From Lysobacterales bacterium (GTDB lineage Bacteria > Pseudomonadota > Gammaproteobacteria > Xanthomonadales > SZUA-36), in assembly GCA_029287515.1 (NCBI GenBank), contig JARFQZ010000289.1, positions 1-12,165 of the forward strand: a DNA stretch of 12,165 bases. Reading direction: 5' to 3'. This document shows, in pieces, positions 1 to 6,256 of the stretch (positions are counted from its first letter, which is position 1; each line of letters opens with the position of its first letter). The notes beneath the pieces are model-generated. The model was given only the letters and a program-made list of their open reading frames with translations, did no database searches and was not told the DNA's origin. The position numbers and the translations under genes were made by a program.

Positions 1-115
1 CTGATGGATCGGCATCCTGGGCCAGGGCCGGGCGGATTGCAGGAGTAGAAATGATGGTGGCCAGCACGAGGCTGACCACCATGGTCTTATTGCTAACGCG
101 GCGACTTTTCATCAT
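1..115 (-). CDS. cpoB: CpoB/YbgF Tol-Pal system periplasmic protein, N-terminus only
   Basis: This is the first 38 codons of a gene that runs off the left edge. The start is the ATG at 115-113, which overlaps the pal stop TGA (114-112) as ATGA; a second in-frame ATG follows directly at 112-110. The visible peptide begins MMKSRRVSNK, has a hydrophobic stretch at about residues 12-27 and ends its signal region with RPALA before QDADPS. This is a classical Sec signal peptide with likely cleavage after Ala32. The conserved domains (trimeric coiled coil and TPR repeats) lie outside the window. The identity therefore rests on position right after pal, where cpoB (ybgF) sits in nearly all gammaproteobacterial tol operons, plus the export signal. 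In E. coli CpoB coordinates PBP1B and Tol during septal peptidoglycan synthesis; that role is inferred here. No strong ribosome binding site precedes it, so coupling to pal translation is likely. Confidence 0.8.
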   Translation of the reverse strand, partial: MMKSRRVSNKTMVVSLVLATIISTPAIRPALAQDADPS

Positions 116-636
116 CTTGCTGTGTAAACGATCTCCACTCGACGATTCATGGCCCAGCAGTCTTCTTCGCTGACGCGGCAGGTCGGGCGTTCTTCGCCAT
201 AGCTGACAACGGTGAGCTGGTTGCCCCTGGAACCCTGAGCCGACATCAGGCCGGTTACCGAGTTGCCGCGGCGTTCGCCGAGGCCCAGGTTGTACTCGCG
301 GGTGCCGCGCTCATCGGCATGGCCTTCCAGCGTTACGCGGGCCGTAGAATTGGCTGCTGCGTATGCCGCGTGGGCCGAGACGATACCGCGGTATTCCGGG
401 CGCACCGTCGACTTGTCGAAATCAAAATAGATGACGCGTTTTGACAACAGGCTTTCCGGATTGTCAAAATTTCGCGCGTCGGTATAGTCGCGGGGATCAG
501 GCGCACCTGAGGTATCCACGTCAGTTGAAGTATCTGGAGCAGGCTCCGGTTCCGGCTCTGCCTCCGGGGTGGTCTGGCATGCTGCCATGGTCATTACAAT
601 CATTAATGCGAGAGTCAATCGCCACGCGCTTTTCAT
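112..636 (-). CDS. pal: Pal, peptidoglycan-associated outer-membrane lipoprotein
   Basis: The product has 174 residues, the usual Pal length. A signal peptide ends in the lipobox MAAC, so the mature lipoprotein would start at Cys20. A Pro/Glu-rich linker (about 24-35) leads to an OmpA-like peptidoglycan-binding domain (about 65-172). That domain shows YFDFDKS (70-76), GHADERGTREYNLGLGERRG (105-124) and NRRVEIVY (164-171). Pal is anchored in the outer membrane, binds the meso-diaminopimelate peptide of the cell wall, and alternates between peptidoglycan and TolB as the Tol motor acts. The start at 636 is supported by a strong Shine-Dalgarno sequence at 641-647. An unusual point is two extra cysteines, Cys153 and Cys160, at positions where E. 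coli Pal has no cysteine; the segment length is unchanged, so they are substitutions. The gene follows tolB after 66 bp and overlaps the start of cpoB. Confidence 0.97.
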   Translation of the reverse strand: MKSAWRLTLALMIVMTMAACQTTPEAEPEPEPAPDTSTDVDTSGAPDPRDYTDARNFDNPESLLSKRVIYFDFDKSTVRPEYRGIVSAHAAYAAANSTARVTLEGHADERGTREYNLGLGERRGNSVTGLMSAQGSRGNQLTVVSYGEERPTCRVSEEDCWAMNRRVEIVYTAR

Positions 637-640
637 TATT

Positions 641-647
641 TCCTCCT
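641..647 (-). promoter_or_regulatory. Strong Shine-Dalgarno sequence of pal
   Basis: The minus strand reads AGGAGGAAATAATG, a perfect AGGAGG with 4-5 bases of spacing after the full AGGAGGA to the pal ATG. It is the strongest ribosome binding site in the cluster. That fits the need to make far more Pal than the inner-membrane Tol proteins from the same transcript, which is an inference. Confidence 0.85.
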
Positions 648-661
648 GGTTTTTATAGTCG

Positions 662-678
662 AGCCGTCCTCTACGGCT
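662..678 (-). other. Small perfect hairpin in the tolB-pal gap
   Basis: AGCCGT (662-667) and ACGGCT (673-678) form a perfect 6-bp stem with a 5-base loop, just downstream of the tolB stop. On the minus strand the hairpin is followed by CGACTATAAAAACC rather than a T run, so it is not a standard intrinsic terminator. It could protect or punctuate the message between tolB and pal, or be fortuitous. Confidence 0.4.
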
Positions 679-702
679 GTTCCCTGAATTTATCCGGATA
701 TT

Positions 703-1995
703 CTACCTGATAACCGGTGACCATGCGGGCTCCCGAACATCCCCTTCGCTCAGGATCAGCCGCTGTCTGACATTACCATCCGCCGACACGGCGGACAACA
801 CGCCCCGGGTCCCTTCCCGGGTCGCATAAAGAATCATACTGCCGTTCGGCGCAAAGCTGGGAGATTCATCCAGTTTGCCCGGCGTCAGTATGGTAAATCG
901 CTCGGTATTGATATCCCAGACCGCTATACGATACTCGTTTCCTCTGCCCTGCGCTACAGCAATTCTGCGGCCATCGGGTGAAATGCTGGCGCGGGCGTTG
1001 TAATCACCCTCCAGGGTCACTCTTTCGGGTGATCCGCCGCCGGGTGGAACCTTGTAAATTTGCGGTCGCCCGCCGCGGTCCGAGGTGAAATAAATGGCGC
1101 GTCCGTCGGGCGCCCAGACGGGTTCCGTGTCGATCGACCAGTGCGTCGTGATCTGCTCAAGGCGGCCGGTGGCCATGTCGCGGACATAGATTTCGGGATT
1201 GCCCGATTTGGACAGTGTCAGCGCCATTTTCCGGCCGTCCGGCGAGAATGAAGGCGCGCCGTTGATACCCTTGCCACTGGAGATCAGTTCCCTGGCGCCG
1301 GTGGACACGTCCTGCATGTAAATGGCTGAGTTCCCCTTCTCAAACGAAACGTAAGCCAGTTTGCGCCCGTCTGGCGACCAGGCCGGCGACAGCAGCGGTT
1401 CGGGTGATCCAACGATCGATTGCGGGCCGAAGCCGTCCGCGTCCGCCACCACCAGTTCGTAGCGCTGGTTATTGCCCAGCCCTGTAGAGGTAATGTAGGC
1501 GATGCGGGTCGCGAAAGCGCCGGGTACGCCGGTCAGCTTTTCATAGATGGCGTCTGCCACTTTGTGAGCGCCGTATCGCAGGTCACCCAGGCCGACCGTG
1601 GTGATCCGAGAAAGCAGCATTTCCTGCGTGTGCACGTCGAACAACTGGTAAATGATCTCGTGGCCCTGGCCGTCAGCCGGGGTGCGGACTTTGCCGATGA
1701 CAATGTAGTCGACTTTCAGCAGGCGCCAGGTTCCGAAGCGGATACTTTCCTGCTCCACCGGTTTTTCCGCCATGTCCGCGACGTCCATCGGGTCGAACAG
1801 GCCGGAACGGTAGAGATCACCGGAAATGATCTGGTCGACCGTCGTGGCCGGTAGCGCGGTCTGGTCCTGCCATTGGAAAGGCACGATCGCGATCGGCAGG
1901 GCGCTGGGATTGCCGCTGATGATCTCGATTTCCAGCTGGGCCTGGGCCGTCTGGAATGCCACCAGGGCAAGCAGGACAAAGAATAGTTTTTTCAC
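703..1995 (-). CDS. tolB: TolB, periplasmic beta-propeller of the Tol-Pal system
   Basis: The product has 430 residues, the same as E. coli TolB. The chosen start is the GTG at 1995-1993, four bases after the tolA stop, because translation from there gives a textbook signal peptide (KKLFFVLLALVAFQTAQA, then QLEIEI). The frame stays open upstream to 2124, but only through tolA and without a sensible product. The N-terminal TolB domain, including ALPIAIVPFQW, is followed by a propeller of PD40 repeats, seen as SPAWSPDGRKLAYVS, PSFSPDGRKMALTLS, PVWAPDGRAIYFTS, ASISPDGRRIAVAQ and PSFAPNGSMILYAT. TolB binds Pal through the propeller face and TolA through its N-terminal strand, and acts in the periplasm to free Pal from peptidoglycan at mid-cell. 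It sits between tolA and pal, as usual. Confidence 0.97.
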   Translation of the reverse strand: MKKLFFVLLALVAFQTAQAQLEIEIISGNPSALPIAIVPFQWQDQTALPATTVDQIISGDLYRSGLFDPMDVADMAEKPVEQESIRFGTWRLLKVDYIVIGKVRTPADGQGHEIIYQLFDVHTQEMLLSRITTVGLGDLRYGAHKVADAIYEKLTGVPGAFATRIAYITSTGLGNNQRYELVVADADGFGPQSIVGSPEPLLSPAWSPDGRKLAYVSFEKGNSAIYMQDVSTGARELISSGKGINGAPSFSPDGRKMALTLSKSGNPEIYVRDMATGRLEQITTHWSIDTEPVWAPDGRAIYFTSDRGGRPQIYKVPPGGGSPERVTLEGDYNARASISPDGRRIAVAQGRGNEYRIAVWDINTERFTILTPGKLDESPSFAPNGSMILYATREGTRGVLSAVSADGNVRQRLILSEGDVREPAWSPVIR

Positions 1996-1999
1996 GTTT

Positions 2000-2878
2000 T
2001 CAGTCACCGTCGTAGATAAAAATAAAGTCAATTTCTCTCTGGAACACGTCTTCGAAACCACGATACGGAAGTGCGCCGCCTCTTTCCACCGCCGCCAGGA
2101 TCGAACGGCGCGTTGCCTCGTCACCGTTGCATTTACCGGAAATGGCCGCGGAAATCACTTCACCACCCGGTATCTGCACGATCTTCAACGTGCACCTCAA
2201 GCCGGTTTGCGCGGTTGGCGGCCGCAGCCAGTTCTGGGTTACGAAGCTCTGAATGGCCAATTGGTAATTCTGATCGAGAGTCGCTATCTGCCCGGCTCGG
2301 AATTCCCGGGCCTCCTGTTCACGCTGGCGTTGGGCAGCTGCCTCACGCTGCAGTCTCTGCTGTTCCAGCAGTTCCTGCTCCTTGCGCGCCTCGATCTGCT
2401 TGAGCCGTTCTTCCTCCAGTTTTCGTTGTCTCTCCGCCGCCTCGCGCTCGGCCCTGATCTGCTCCAGTTCGCGTTGCTGCTTGAGGCGCTCCTCTTCCAG
2501 CTTGCGTTCTCGTTCCATCCGCAACTGTTGCAGGCGGTCCTGGGCTTCACGTTTTTTCTGCTCTTCGAGTTCCCGCTGGCGTCTTTCCGCCTGGTCTTTT
2601 GCCCGCTGTTCCTCGCGTTGACGCTGGCGCTCCAGTTCCTCGTTACGCTGACGCCTTCGGTCTTCCATCTCGGCGGCCTTCCTGGCCTCGTCTCGCTGTT
2701 TCTTGATCTCTGAGGTATCGACGATCACCGCTTCGATCGTCAGCCCCACGTTCTGGGGCTTGCGGAACGGCTTCCAGTCCATCGTGCCCACCACGACCAG
2801 GGCCGCCATCAGGACATGCACGCCCAGCGCCATTCCGAGCGCCCTGAGCCGTGCATTGAATTCCTGCCAGAAACTCAC
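2000..2878 (-). CDS. tolA: TolA, inner-membrane spanning linker of the Tol motor
   Basis: The product has 292 residues, shorter than the 421 of E. coli TolA because the middle domain is short. Domain I is a single membrane anchor (about 14-32, ALGMALGVHVLMAALVVVG). Domain II (about 57-195) is almost pure Glu, Arg, Gln and Lys and should be one long helix; it contains RKLEEERLKQ twice, at 125-134 and 152-161. Domain III (about 198-292) carries YQLAIQSFVTQNWLRPP and a cysteine pair (Cys229, Cys250) that matches the known disulfide of TolA domain III. TolA transmits force from TolQ-TolR to TolB-Pal across the periplasm. The start is a GTG at 2878, three bases after the tolR stop, with GGAG six bases upstream. 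The stop lies four bases before tolB, so translation is probably coupled. Confidence 0.95.
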   Translation of the reverse strand: MSFWQEFNARLRALGMALGVHVLMAALVVVGTMDWKPFRKPQNVGLTIEAVIVDTSEIKKQRDEARKAAEMEDRRRQRNEELERQRQREEQRAKDQAERRQRELEEQKKREAQDRLQQLRMERERKLEEERLKQQRELEQIRAEREAAERQRKLEEERLKQIEARKEQELLEQQRLQREAAAQRQREQEAREFRAGQIATLDQNYQLAIQSFVTQNWLRPPTAQTGLRCTLKIVQIPGGEVISAAISGKCNGDEATRRSILAAVERGGALPYRGFEDVFQREIDFIFIYDGD

Positions 2879-2881
2879 GGC

Positions 2882-3349
2882 CTACTCCGCGTCTCCCTCC
2901 GGCCCCATCCCGAGTTCTTTCGGGTCGCTCATCAGGCCGACCTTGGTGACGCCGGCTTTCTGCAGCAGTACCATGGCCTGGTATACCTGTCCGTAGCTGG
3001 CGCGTTCGTCACCCCCCACCAGCACCTGGATCTCCGGGTTGCGGCTGACGATGGCCGTGACCATGGTGACCAGCCCTTCCGGGTCGATCAAGCCGCTGCT
3101 GGTGCCGTCCAGGTCCCCGCCGGCGTTGAGATACAGGTCGCCGTTCTCCAGCACGGTAATTACCAGGGGTTCTTCATTCTCCTGCGTGTCCATGGGTTCC
3201 GCGTCGGCTTTGGGCAGTTCGACCTCGACGCCCAGGTTCAGCAATGGCGCGGTGATCATGAAAATGACCAGCAACACCAGCATCACGTCGATGTAAGGAA
3301 CGACGTTGATTTCTGCCATGGGCCGGCGGCGATTTTTTCCTGACTCCAT
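2882..3349 (-). CDS. tolR: TolR, ExbD-family proton channel and peptidoglycan-binding subunit
   Basis: The product has 155 residues, near the usual 140-150. A short cytoplasmic tail (MESGKNRRRPMAEINVVPYI) leads into one transmembrane helix, about 20-37. Asp21 (PYIDVMLVLLVIF) is the conserved proton-carrying aspartate, equivalent to Asp23 of E. coli TolR. The periplasmic domain ends with the family pattern VLVGGDERASYGQVYQAMVL and KAGVTKVGLM. Five TolQ and two TolR subunits are thought to form the pmf-driven stator that energises TolA. The ATG at 3349 follows the tolQ stop by five bases, and a GAGGAG Shine-Dalgarno (3358-3363) overlaps the end of tolQ. The family also includes ExbD, but the tolQ-tolA context settles the assignment. 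Confidence 0.96.
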   Translation of the reverse strand: MESGKNRRRPMAEINVVPYIDVMLVLLVIFMITAPLLNLGVEVELPKADAEPMDTQENEEPLVITVLENGDLYLNAGGDLDGTSSGLIDPEGLVTMVTAIVSRNPEIQVLVGGDERASYGQVYQAMVLLQKAGVTKVGLMSDPKELGMGPEGDAE

Positions 3350-3354
3350 GGAAC

Positions 3355-4041
3355 TTACTCCTCGCTGAGCAGATGCGCCTGGCGTTGCAGGATGCTGGAG
3401 AATTCCTCTTTGAAGTTGTCATACCGCACTTCCAGCCGCTCCACCTGGTTGGAGAAGCGGTTGTACGCGATCACCGCGGGAATGGCGGCAAACAGGCCCA
3501 TGGCCGTGGCGACCAGCGCCTCGGAGATTCCGGGCGCCACCATGGCAATGGTGGCCTGGTTGACATTGGCCAGTTGCTGGAACGAGGTCATGATGCCCCA
3601 GACGGTGCCGAACAGCCCGACATAGGGGCTGGTCGAGCCCACGGTAGCCAGGAAATTCAAATGGTTTTCGAGGTCTTCGGTTTCGCGGGTAAGCGCGATA
3701 CGCATCGAGCGCTGCGCGCCCTCCACCATCGCTTTCGGCCCGATCCTGCCCTGCTGGCGCATGCGCAGGAACTCCGAGAAGCCGGCATCGAAAATCCGCT
3801 CCATGCCCTTGCTGACCCGGTGCGCGCCGGTGATCGCTTCGTGCAGGGCGGTCAGGTCGGTTCCGGACCAGAATTTTTCTTCGAAGCTGTTCGCCTCTTT
3901 TTCCGCCTTTGTCAATATCTGGCGTTTTCTGAAAATGATCACCCAGGAAGCAACCGAGGCGATCAACAGGAGCCCCATGACCCCCTTCACCAGCCAGCTG
4001 GCCTCCATGACCAACTGCCAGATTTGCATTTCATTCTGCAT
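3355..4041 (-). CDS. tolQ: TolQ, ExbB/MotA-family proton channel subunit
   Basis: The product has 228 residues, the normal size for TolQ (E. coli 230). Three membrane helices are visible, at about 16-37, 131-157 and 168-193. The signature around helix two is TVGSTSPYVGLFGTVWGIMT (133-152). Thr146 and Thr179 match the channel-lining threonines known from E. coli (145 and 178). The large cytoplasmic loop (about 38-130) is typical of MotA/TolQ/ExbB proteins. Together with TolR it makes the inner-membrane proton channel that drives TolA. The ATG at 4041 has GGAG about ten bases upstream; a second in-frame ATG four codons in (MQIWQL) is possible. In most relatives ybgC lies directly upstream, but here the gene is preceded by an 83-bp gap and then ruvB. 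Confidence 0.96.
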   Translation of the reverse strand: MQNEMQIWQLVMEASWLVKGVMGLLLIASVASWVIIFRKRQILTKAEKEANSFEEKFWSGTDLTALHEAITGAHRVSKGMERIFDAGFSEFLRMRQQGRIGPKAMVEGAQRSMRIALTRETEDLENHLNFLATVGSTSPYVGLFGTVWGIMTSFQQLANVNQATIAMVAPGISEALVATAMGLFAAIPAVIAYNRFSNQVERLEVRYDNFKEEFSSILQRQAHLLSEE

Positions 4042-4063
4042 TATTCTTCAACTCCATCAGCCT

Positions 4064-4117
4064 CGGGCCTTATCTGCCAGACACATGGCCCGTTATTTAG
4101 TTCATCTGACCCCATTT
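4064..4117. repeat. Stem-loop plus repeat-like motif in the ruvB-tolQ gap (possible insertion scar)
   Basis: The 83 bp between ruvB and tolQ (4042-4124) codes for nothing recognisable. It contains CGGGCC (4064-4069) and GGCCCG (4087-4092), a perfect 6-bp GC stem around a 17-base loop. Nearby, the minus strand of 4117-4107 reads AAATGGGGTCA. From memory, TGGGG(T/A)CAGA-type strings often flank REP-associated IS200-like tyrosine transposases in Gammaproteobacteria, so this may be an insertion remnant. That is an inference with no transposase present. The stem-loop lacks a T run, so it is not a convincing intrinsic terminator. Confidence 0.3.
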
Positions 4118-4124
4118 TGGACCG

Positions 4125-5162
4125 CTATTTCGAACCGAACAGGTCGTTACCGCGACCGGCGGGCTTTTCCAGCCCGAAATGGCGGTAAGCTTTGGGGGTC
4201 GCCATGCGCCCTCTCGCAGTGCGCGTGATGTAGCCCTGCTGAATCAGGTAGGGCTCGAGCACGTCCTCTACCGTGCCGCGCTCTTCCGACAAGGAGGCCG
4301 CGATGCTTTCCACGCCCACCGGGCCACCGTCGAAATGTTCGATGATCGTTTTCAGCAGGCGTCGGTCCATCGTGTCGAAACCCTGTTCATCCACGCGTAA
4401 CATTTCCATCGCTGAAGCGGCAATGGGAAGGTCAATATGGCCGTCACCTTTCACCTCCGCAAAATCACGCACCCGGCGTAACAGGCGGTTGGCAATTCGG
4501 GGCGTTCCCCGCGATCGCCTCGCGATTTCCAGCGCTCCTTCATTATCGATACCAATCTGCAGTATTCCTGCCGATCGTGTGACAATCAGCGACAATTCCT
4601 CTGCGCTGTAGAATTCCAGACGCTCCACGATGCCGAAACGGTCGCGCAGCGGTGATGTCAGCAGGCCCGCGCGGGTGGTGGCGCCTATCAGCGTAAATCT
4701 TGGCAAATCCAGCTTGATCGAGCGGGCCGCGGGCCCCTCGCCGATCATGATGTCGATCTGGAAATCTTCCAGCGCCGGGTACAGCACTTCCTCCACCACC
4801 GGTGAAAGGCGGTGGATCTCGTCGACGAACAGCACATCACCGTTTTGCAGGTTGGTCAGCAGCGCCGCCAGGTCGCCGGCGCGTTCCAGCACCGGGCCGG
4901 AGGTCTGGCGCAGGCTGACACCCAGTTCATGGGCAATCACGTGGGCAAGGGTGGTTTTACCCAGGCCCGGCGGGCCGAAAATCAGCGTGTGGTCCATCGC
5001 GTCGCTGCGGCGCTTTGCGGCCTCGAGGAAAATCCCGAGTTTTTCGCGCATGGCCGGCTGGCCGATGTACTCGTTCATGGTCTTTGGGCGCAGGCTGGCG
5101 TCCAGCGCGAAATCCTCAACGCTGTCTTCGGGTGATATGACCCGGTCTTCTGCTTCGTTCAT
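4125..5162 (-). CDS. ruvB: RuvB, Holliday junction branch-migration ATPase
   Basis: The product has 345 residues, standard for RuvB. It is an AAA+ motor with Walker A GPPGLGKT (63-70), Walker B with VDEIH (113-117), sensor-1 GATTRAG (160-166) and the arginine-finger segment PLRDRFG (171-177). A C-terminal winged helix (about 260-330, including GFDTMDRRLL and GGPVGVESIA) binds DNA. Hexamers on either side of the RuvA tetramer pump duplex DNA out of Holliday junctions in recombination and stalled-fork repair. The ATG at 5162 abuts the ruvA stop as TAAATG, with no clear Shine-Dalgarno, so it is probably translated by coupling. It is the last ruv gene before the tol block. All catalytic motifs are intact. 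Confidence 0.98.
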   Translation of the reverse strand: MNEAEDRVISPEDSVEDFALDASLRPKTMNEYIGQPAMREKLGIFLEAAKRRSDAMDHTLIFGPPGLGKTTLAHVIAHELGVSLRQTSGPVLERAGDLAALLTNLQNGDVLFVDEIHRLSPVVEEVLYPALEDFQIDIMIGEGPAARSIKLDLPRFTLIGATTRAGLLTSPLRDRFGIVERLEFYSAEELSLIVTRSAGILQIGIDNEGALEIARRSRGTPRIANRLLRRVRDFAEVKGDGHIDLPIAASAMEMLRVDEQGFDTMDRRLLKTIIEHFDGGPVGVESIAASLSEERGTVEDVLEPYLIQQGYITRTARGRMATPKAYRHFGLEKPAGRGNDLFGSK

Positions 5163-5762
5163 TTACGATTTCACCATGGATTGAAGGGCCAGCCGGATGA
5201 TTTCCTCTACGCTCATGTCCGGTTTCGCAACTCTGCGCACCAGGCTGCTGGACTCCTGGGGTTTGTAGCCCAGGGCATTCAGCGCCGTAATGGCTTCGCT
5301 GGAAGCATTTGCGGGCAGCGCCTCGCCACCCGCCGTGACCGCGGTGGAGGTTACCGGCACTACGTCCAGCTTGTCCCGCAATTCGATAATGATCCGTTCG
5401 GCGGTCTTCTTGCCGATCCCCGGCAGGCGGACCAGCGCTGCCGAGTCGCCTTCCGCCACGTAACGGGCCAGTTCTTCGCCGCTGGCGCCCGACAGGATGG
5501 TCAGCGCCAGCTTGGCGCCGATCCCGCTGATCTTCAGCAACTGCCGGAACAGGGTCCTTTCCGCCTCGCTGGAGAAGCCATAAAGCGTGTGGCTGTCGTC
5601 CTTGATGGACAGGTGCGTAAGAATAACAATGGGCTGCCCGATTTCCGGCAAGTCGTAAAACACGGACAGCGGGGCCTCCACTTCGTACCCGACGCCGGTG
5701 ACGTCGATCACCATGAGCGGTGGCTGCTTGTAGATCAGGGTTCCTGCCAGGCGTGCGATCAT
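5163..5762 (-). CDS. ruvA: RuvA, Holliday junction-binding subunit
   Basis: The product has 199 residues, typical of RuvA. The start is the ATG at 5762-5760, which gives the expected N-terminus MIARLAGTL and overlaps the ruvC stop as ATGA. The longer open frame reaching 5993 lies wholly inside ruvC and encodes Arg-rich noise. Domain I is an OB fold (about 1-64, VDVTGVGYEVEAP being characteristic, ending in LYGF). Domain II has two helix-hairpin-helix motifs, LLKISGIGAKLALTIL (75-90) and LVRLPGIGKKTAERII (110-125). A flexible linker (about 133-153) precedes domain III (about 154-199, SEAITALNALGY), which contacts RuvB. RuvA tetramers hold the four-way junction open and square. The gene lies between ruvC and ruvB. 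Confidence 0.98.
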   Translation of the reverse strand: MIARLAGTLIYKQPPLMVIDVTGVGYEVEAPLSVFYDLPEIGQPIVILTHLSIKDDSHTLYGFSSEAERTLFRQLLKISGIGAKLALTILSGASGEELARYVAEGDSAALVRLPGIGKKTAERIIIELRDKLDVVPVTSTAVTAGGEALPANASSEAITALNALGYKPQESSSLVRRVAKPDMSVEEIIRLALQSMVKS

Positions 5763-6256
5763 CGTTGTTGTAGTGCCTGCATCCGTTCCGTGGTTTGCTG
5801 CGTATGCTGGTGACATAATGCCACAGCCAGCGCGTCGGCGGCGTCTTCGGCGAGCTTTTCTTTCAGTTGCAGCAACACGGTGACCATGTGCTGTACCTGC
5901 ACCTTGTCTGCGCCGCCGCGCCCGACGATGGCTTGCTTGACGGACCGCGGCGAGTATTCCGCTACCGGCAGACCTTTGGCAATGGCAGCGCACACCGCCG
6001 CGCCGCGCGCCTGCCCCAGCTTAAGGGCCGAGGATGCGTTCTTGCTCACGAAAACCGTTTCGACCGCTACTTCGTCGGGCCTGAACTCATCGATCAGGTC
6101 ACTGATACCGCTGAAAATGATGCCCAGGCGTTCGGGAAACTCACCGCTTCCTGCCTTGATCACTCCCTGGTGAATGGGCAGAGCCCGGCTCCCGTCAACC
6201 TCGATGATGCCAAAGCCCGTAAAACGTGAACCCGGATCGATGCCCAGTATCCGCAT
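5759..6256 (-). CDS. ruvC: RuvC, Holliday junction resolvase
   Basis: The product has 165 residues, close to E. coli RuvC (173). It has the RNase H-like fold, and all four metal-binding acidic residues are present at the same numbers as in E. coli: Asp7 (ILGIDPGS), Glu66 (EVAVETVF), Asp138 and Asp141 (AEDAADALAVALCH). The segment KNASSALKLGQARGA is also typical. RuvC cuts symmetric strands of Holliday junctions bound by RuvA and RuvB. The ATG at 6256 overlaps the last base of the yebC stop (TGATG), and the gene's own stop overlaps ruvA by four bases, so yebC, ruvC and ruvA are almost certainly co-translated from one message. The C-terminus is slightly short but the catalytic core is complete. 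Confidence 0.97.
   Translation of the reverse strand: MRILGIDPGSRFTGFGIIEVDGSRALPIHQGVIKAGSGEFPERLGIIFSGISDLIDEFRPDEVAVETVFVSKNASSALKLGQARGAAVCAAIAKGLPVAEYSPRSVKQAIVGRGGADKVQVQHMVTVLLQLKEKLAEDAADALAVALCHQHTQQTTERMQALQQR

Noticed and set aside
652..680. TATAAA upstream of pal as an internal promoter
   Set aside because: No acceptable -35 at the right distance, and the A/T run is explained as the leader of the strong pal ribosome site.
1996..2124. Longer N-terminus for TolB
   Set aside because: The extension lies inside tolA and would bury the signal peptide; the GTG at 1995 gives the standard 430-residue protein.
1826..2713. A 295-codon plus-strand frame with Leu/Phe-rich stretches that resemble membrane segments
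   Set aside because: It is antisense to tolA; the hydrophobic runs are the complement of Glu/Lys/Gln codons of the TolA helix.
3373..4188. A 271-codon plus-strand frame across tolQ
   Set aside because: Antisense to a complete, conserved tolQ, and without any recognisable motif.
5763..5993. Longer N-terminus for RuvA
   Set aside because: It overlaps ruvC entirely and is an Arg-rich shadow; the ATG at 5762 gives the conserved RuvA start.
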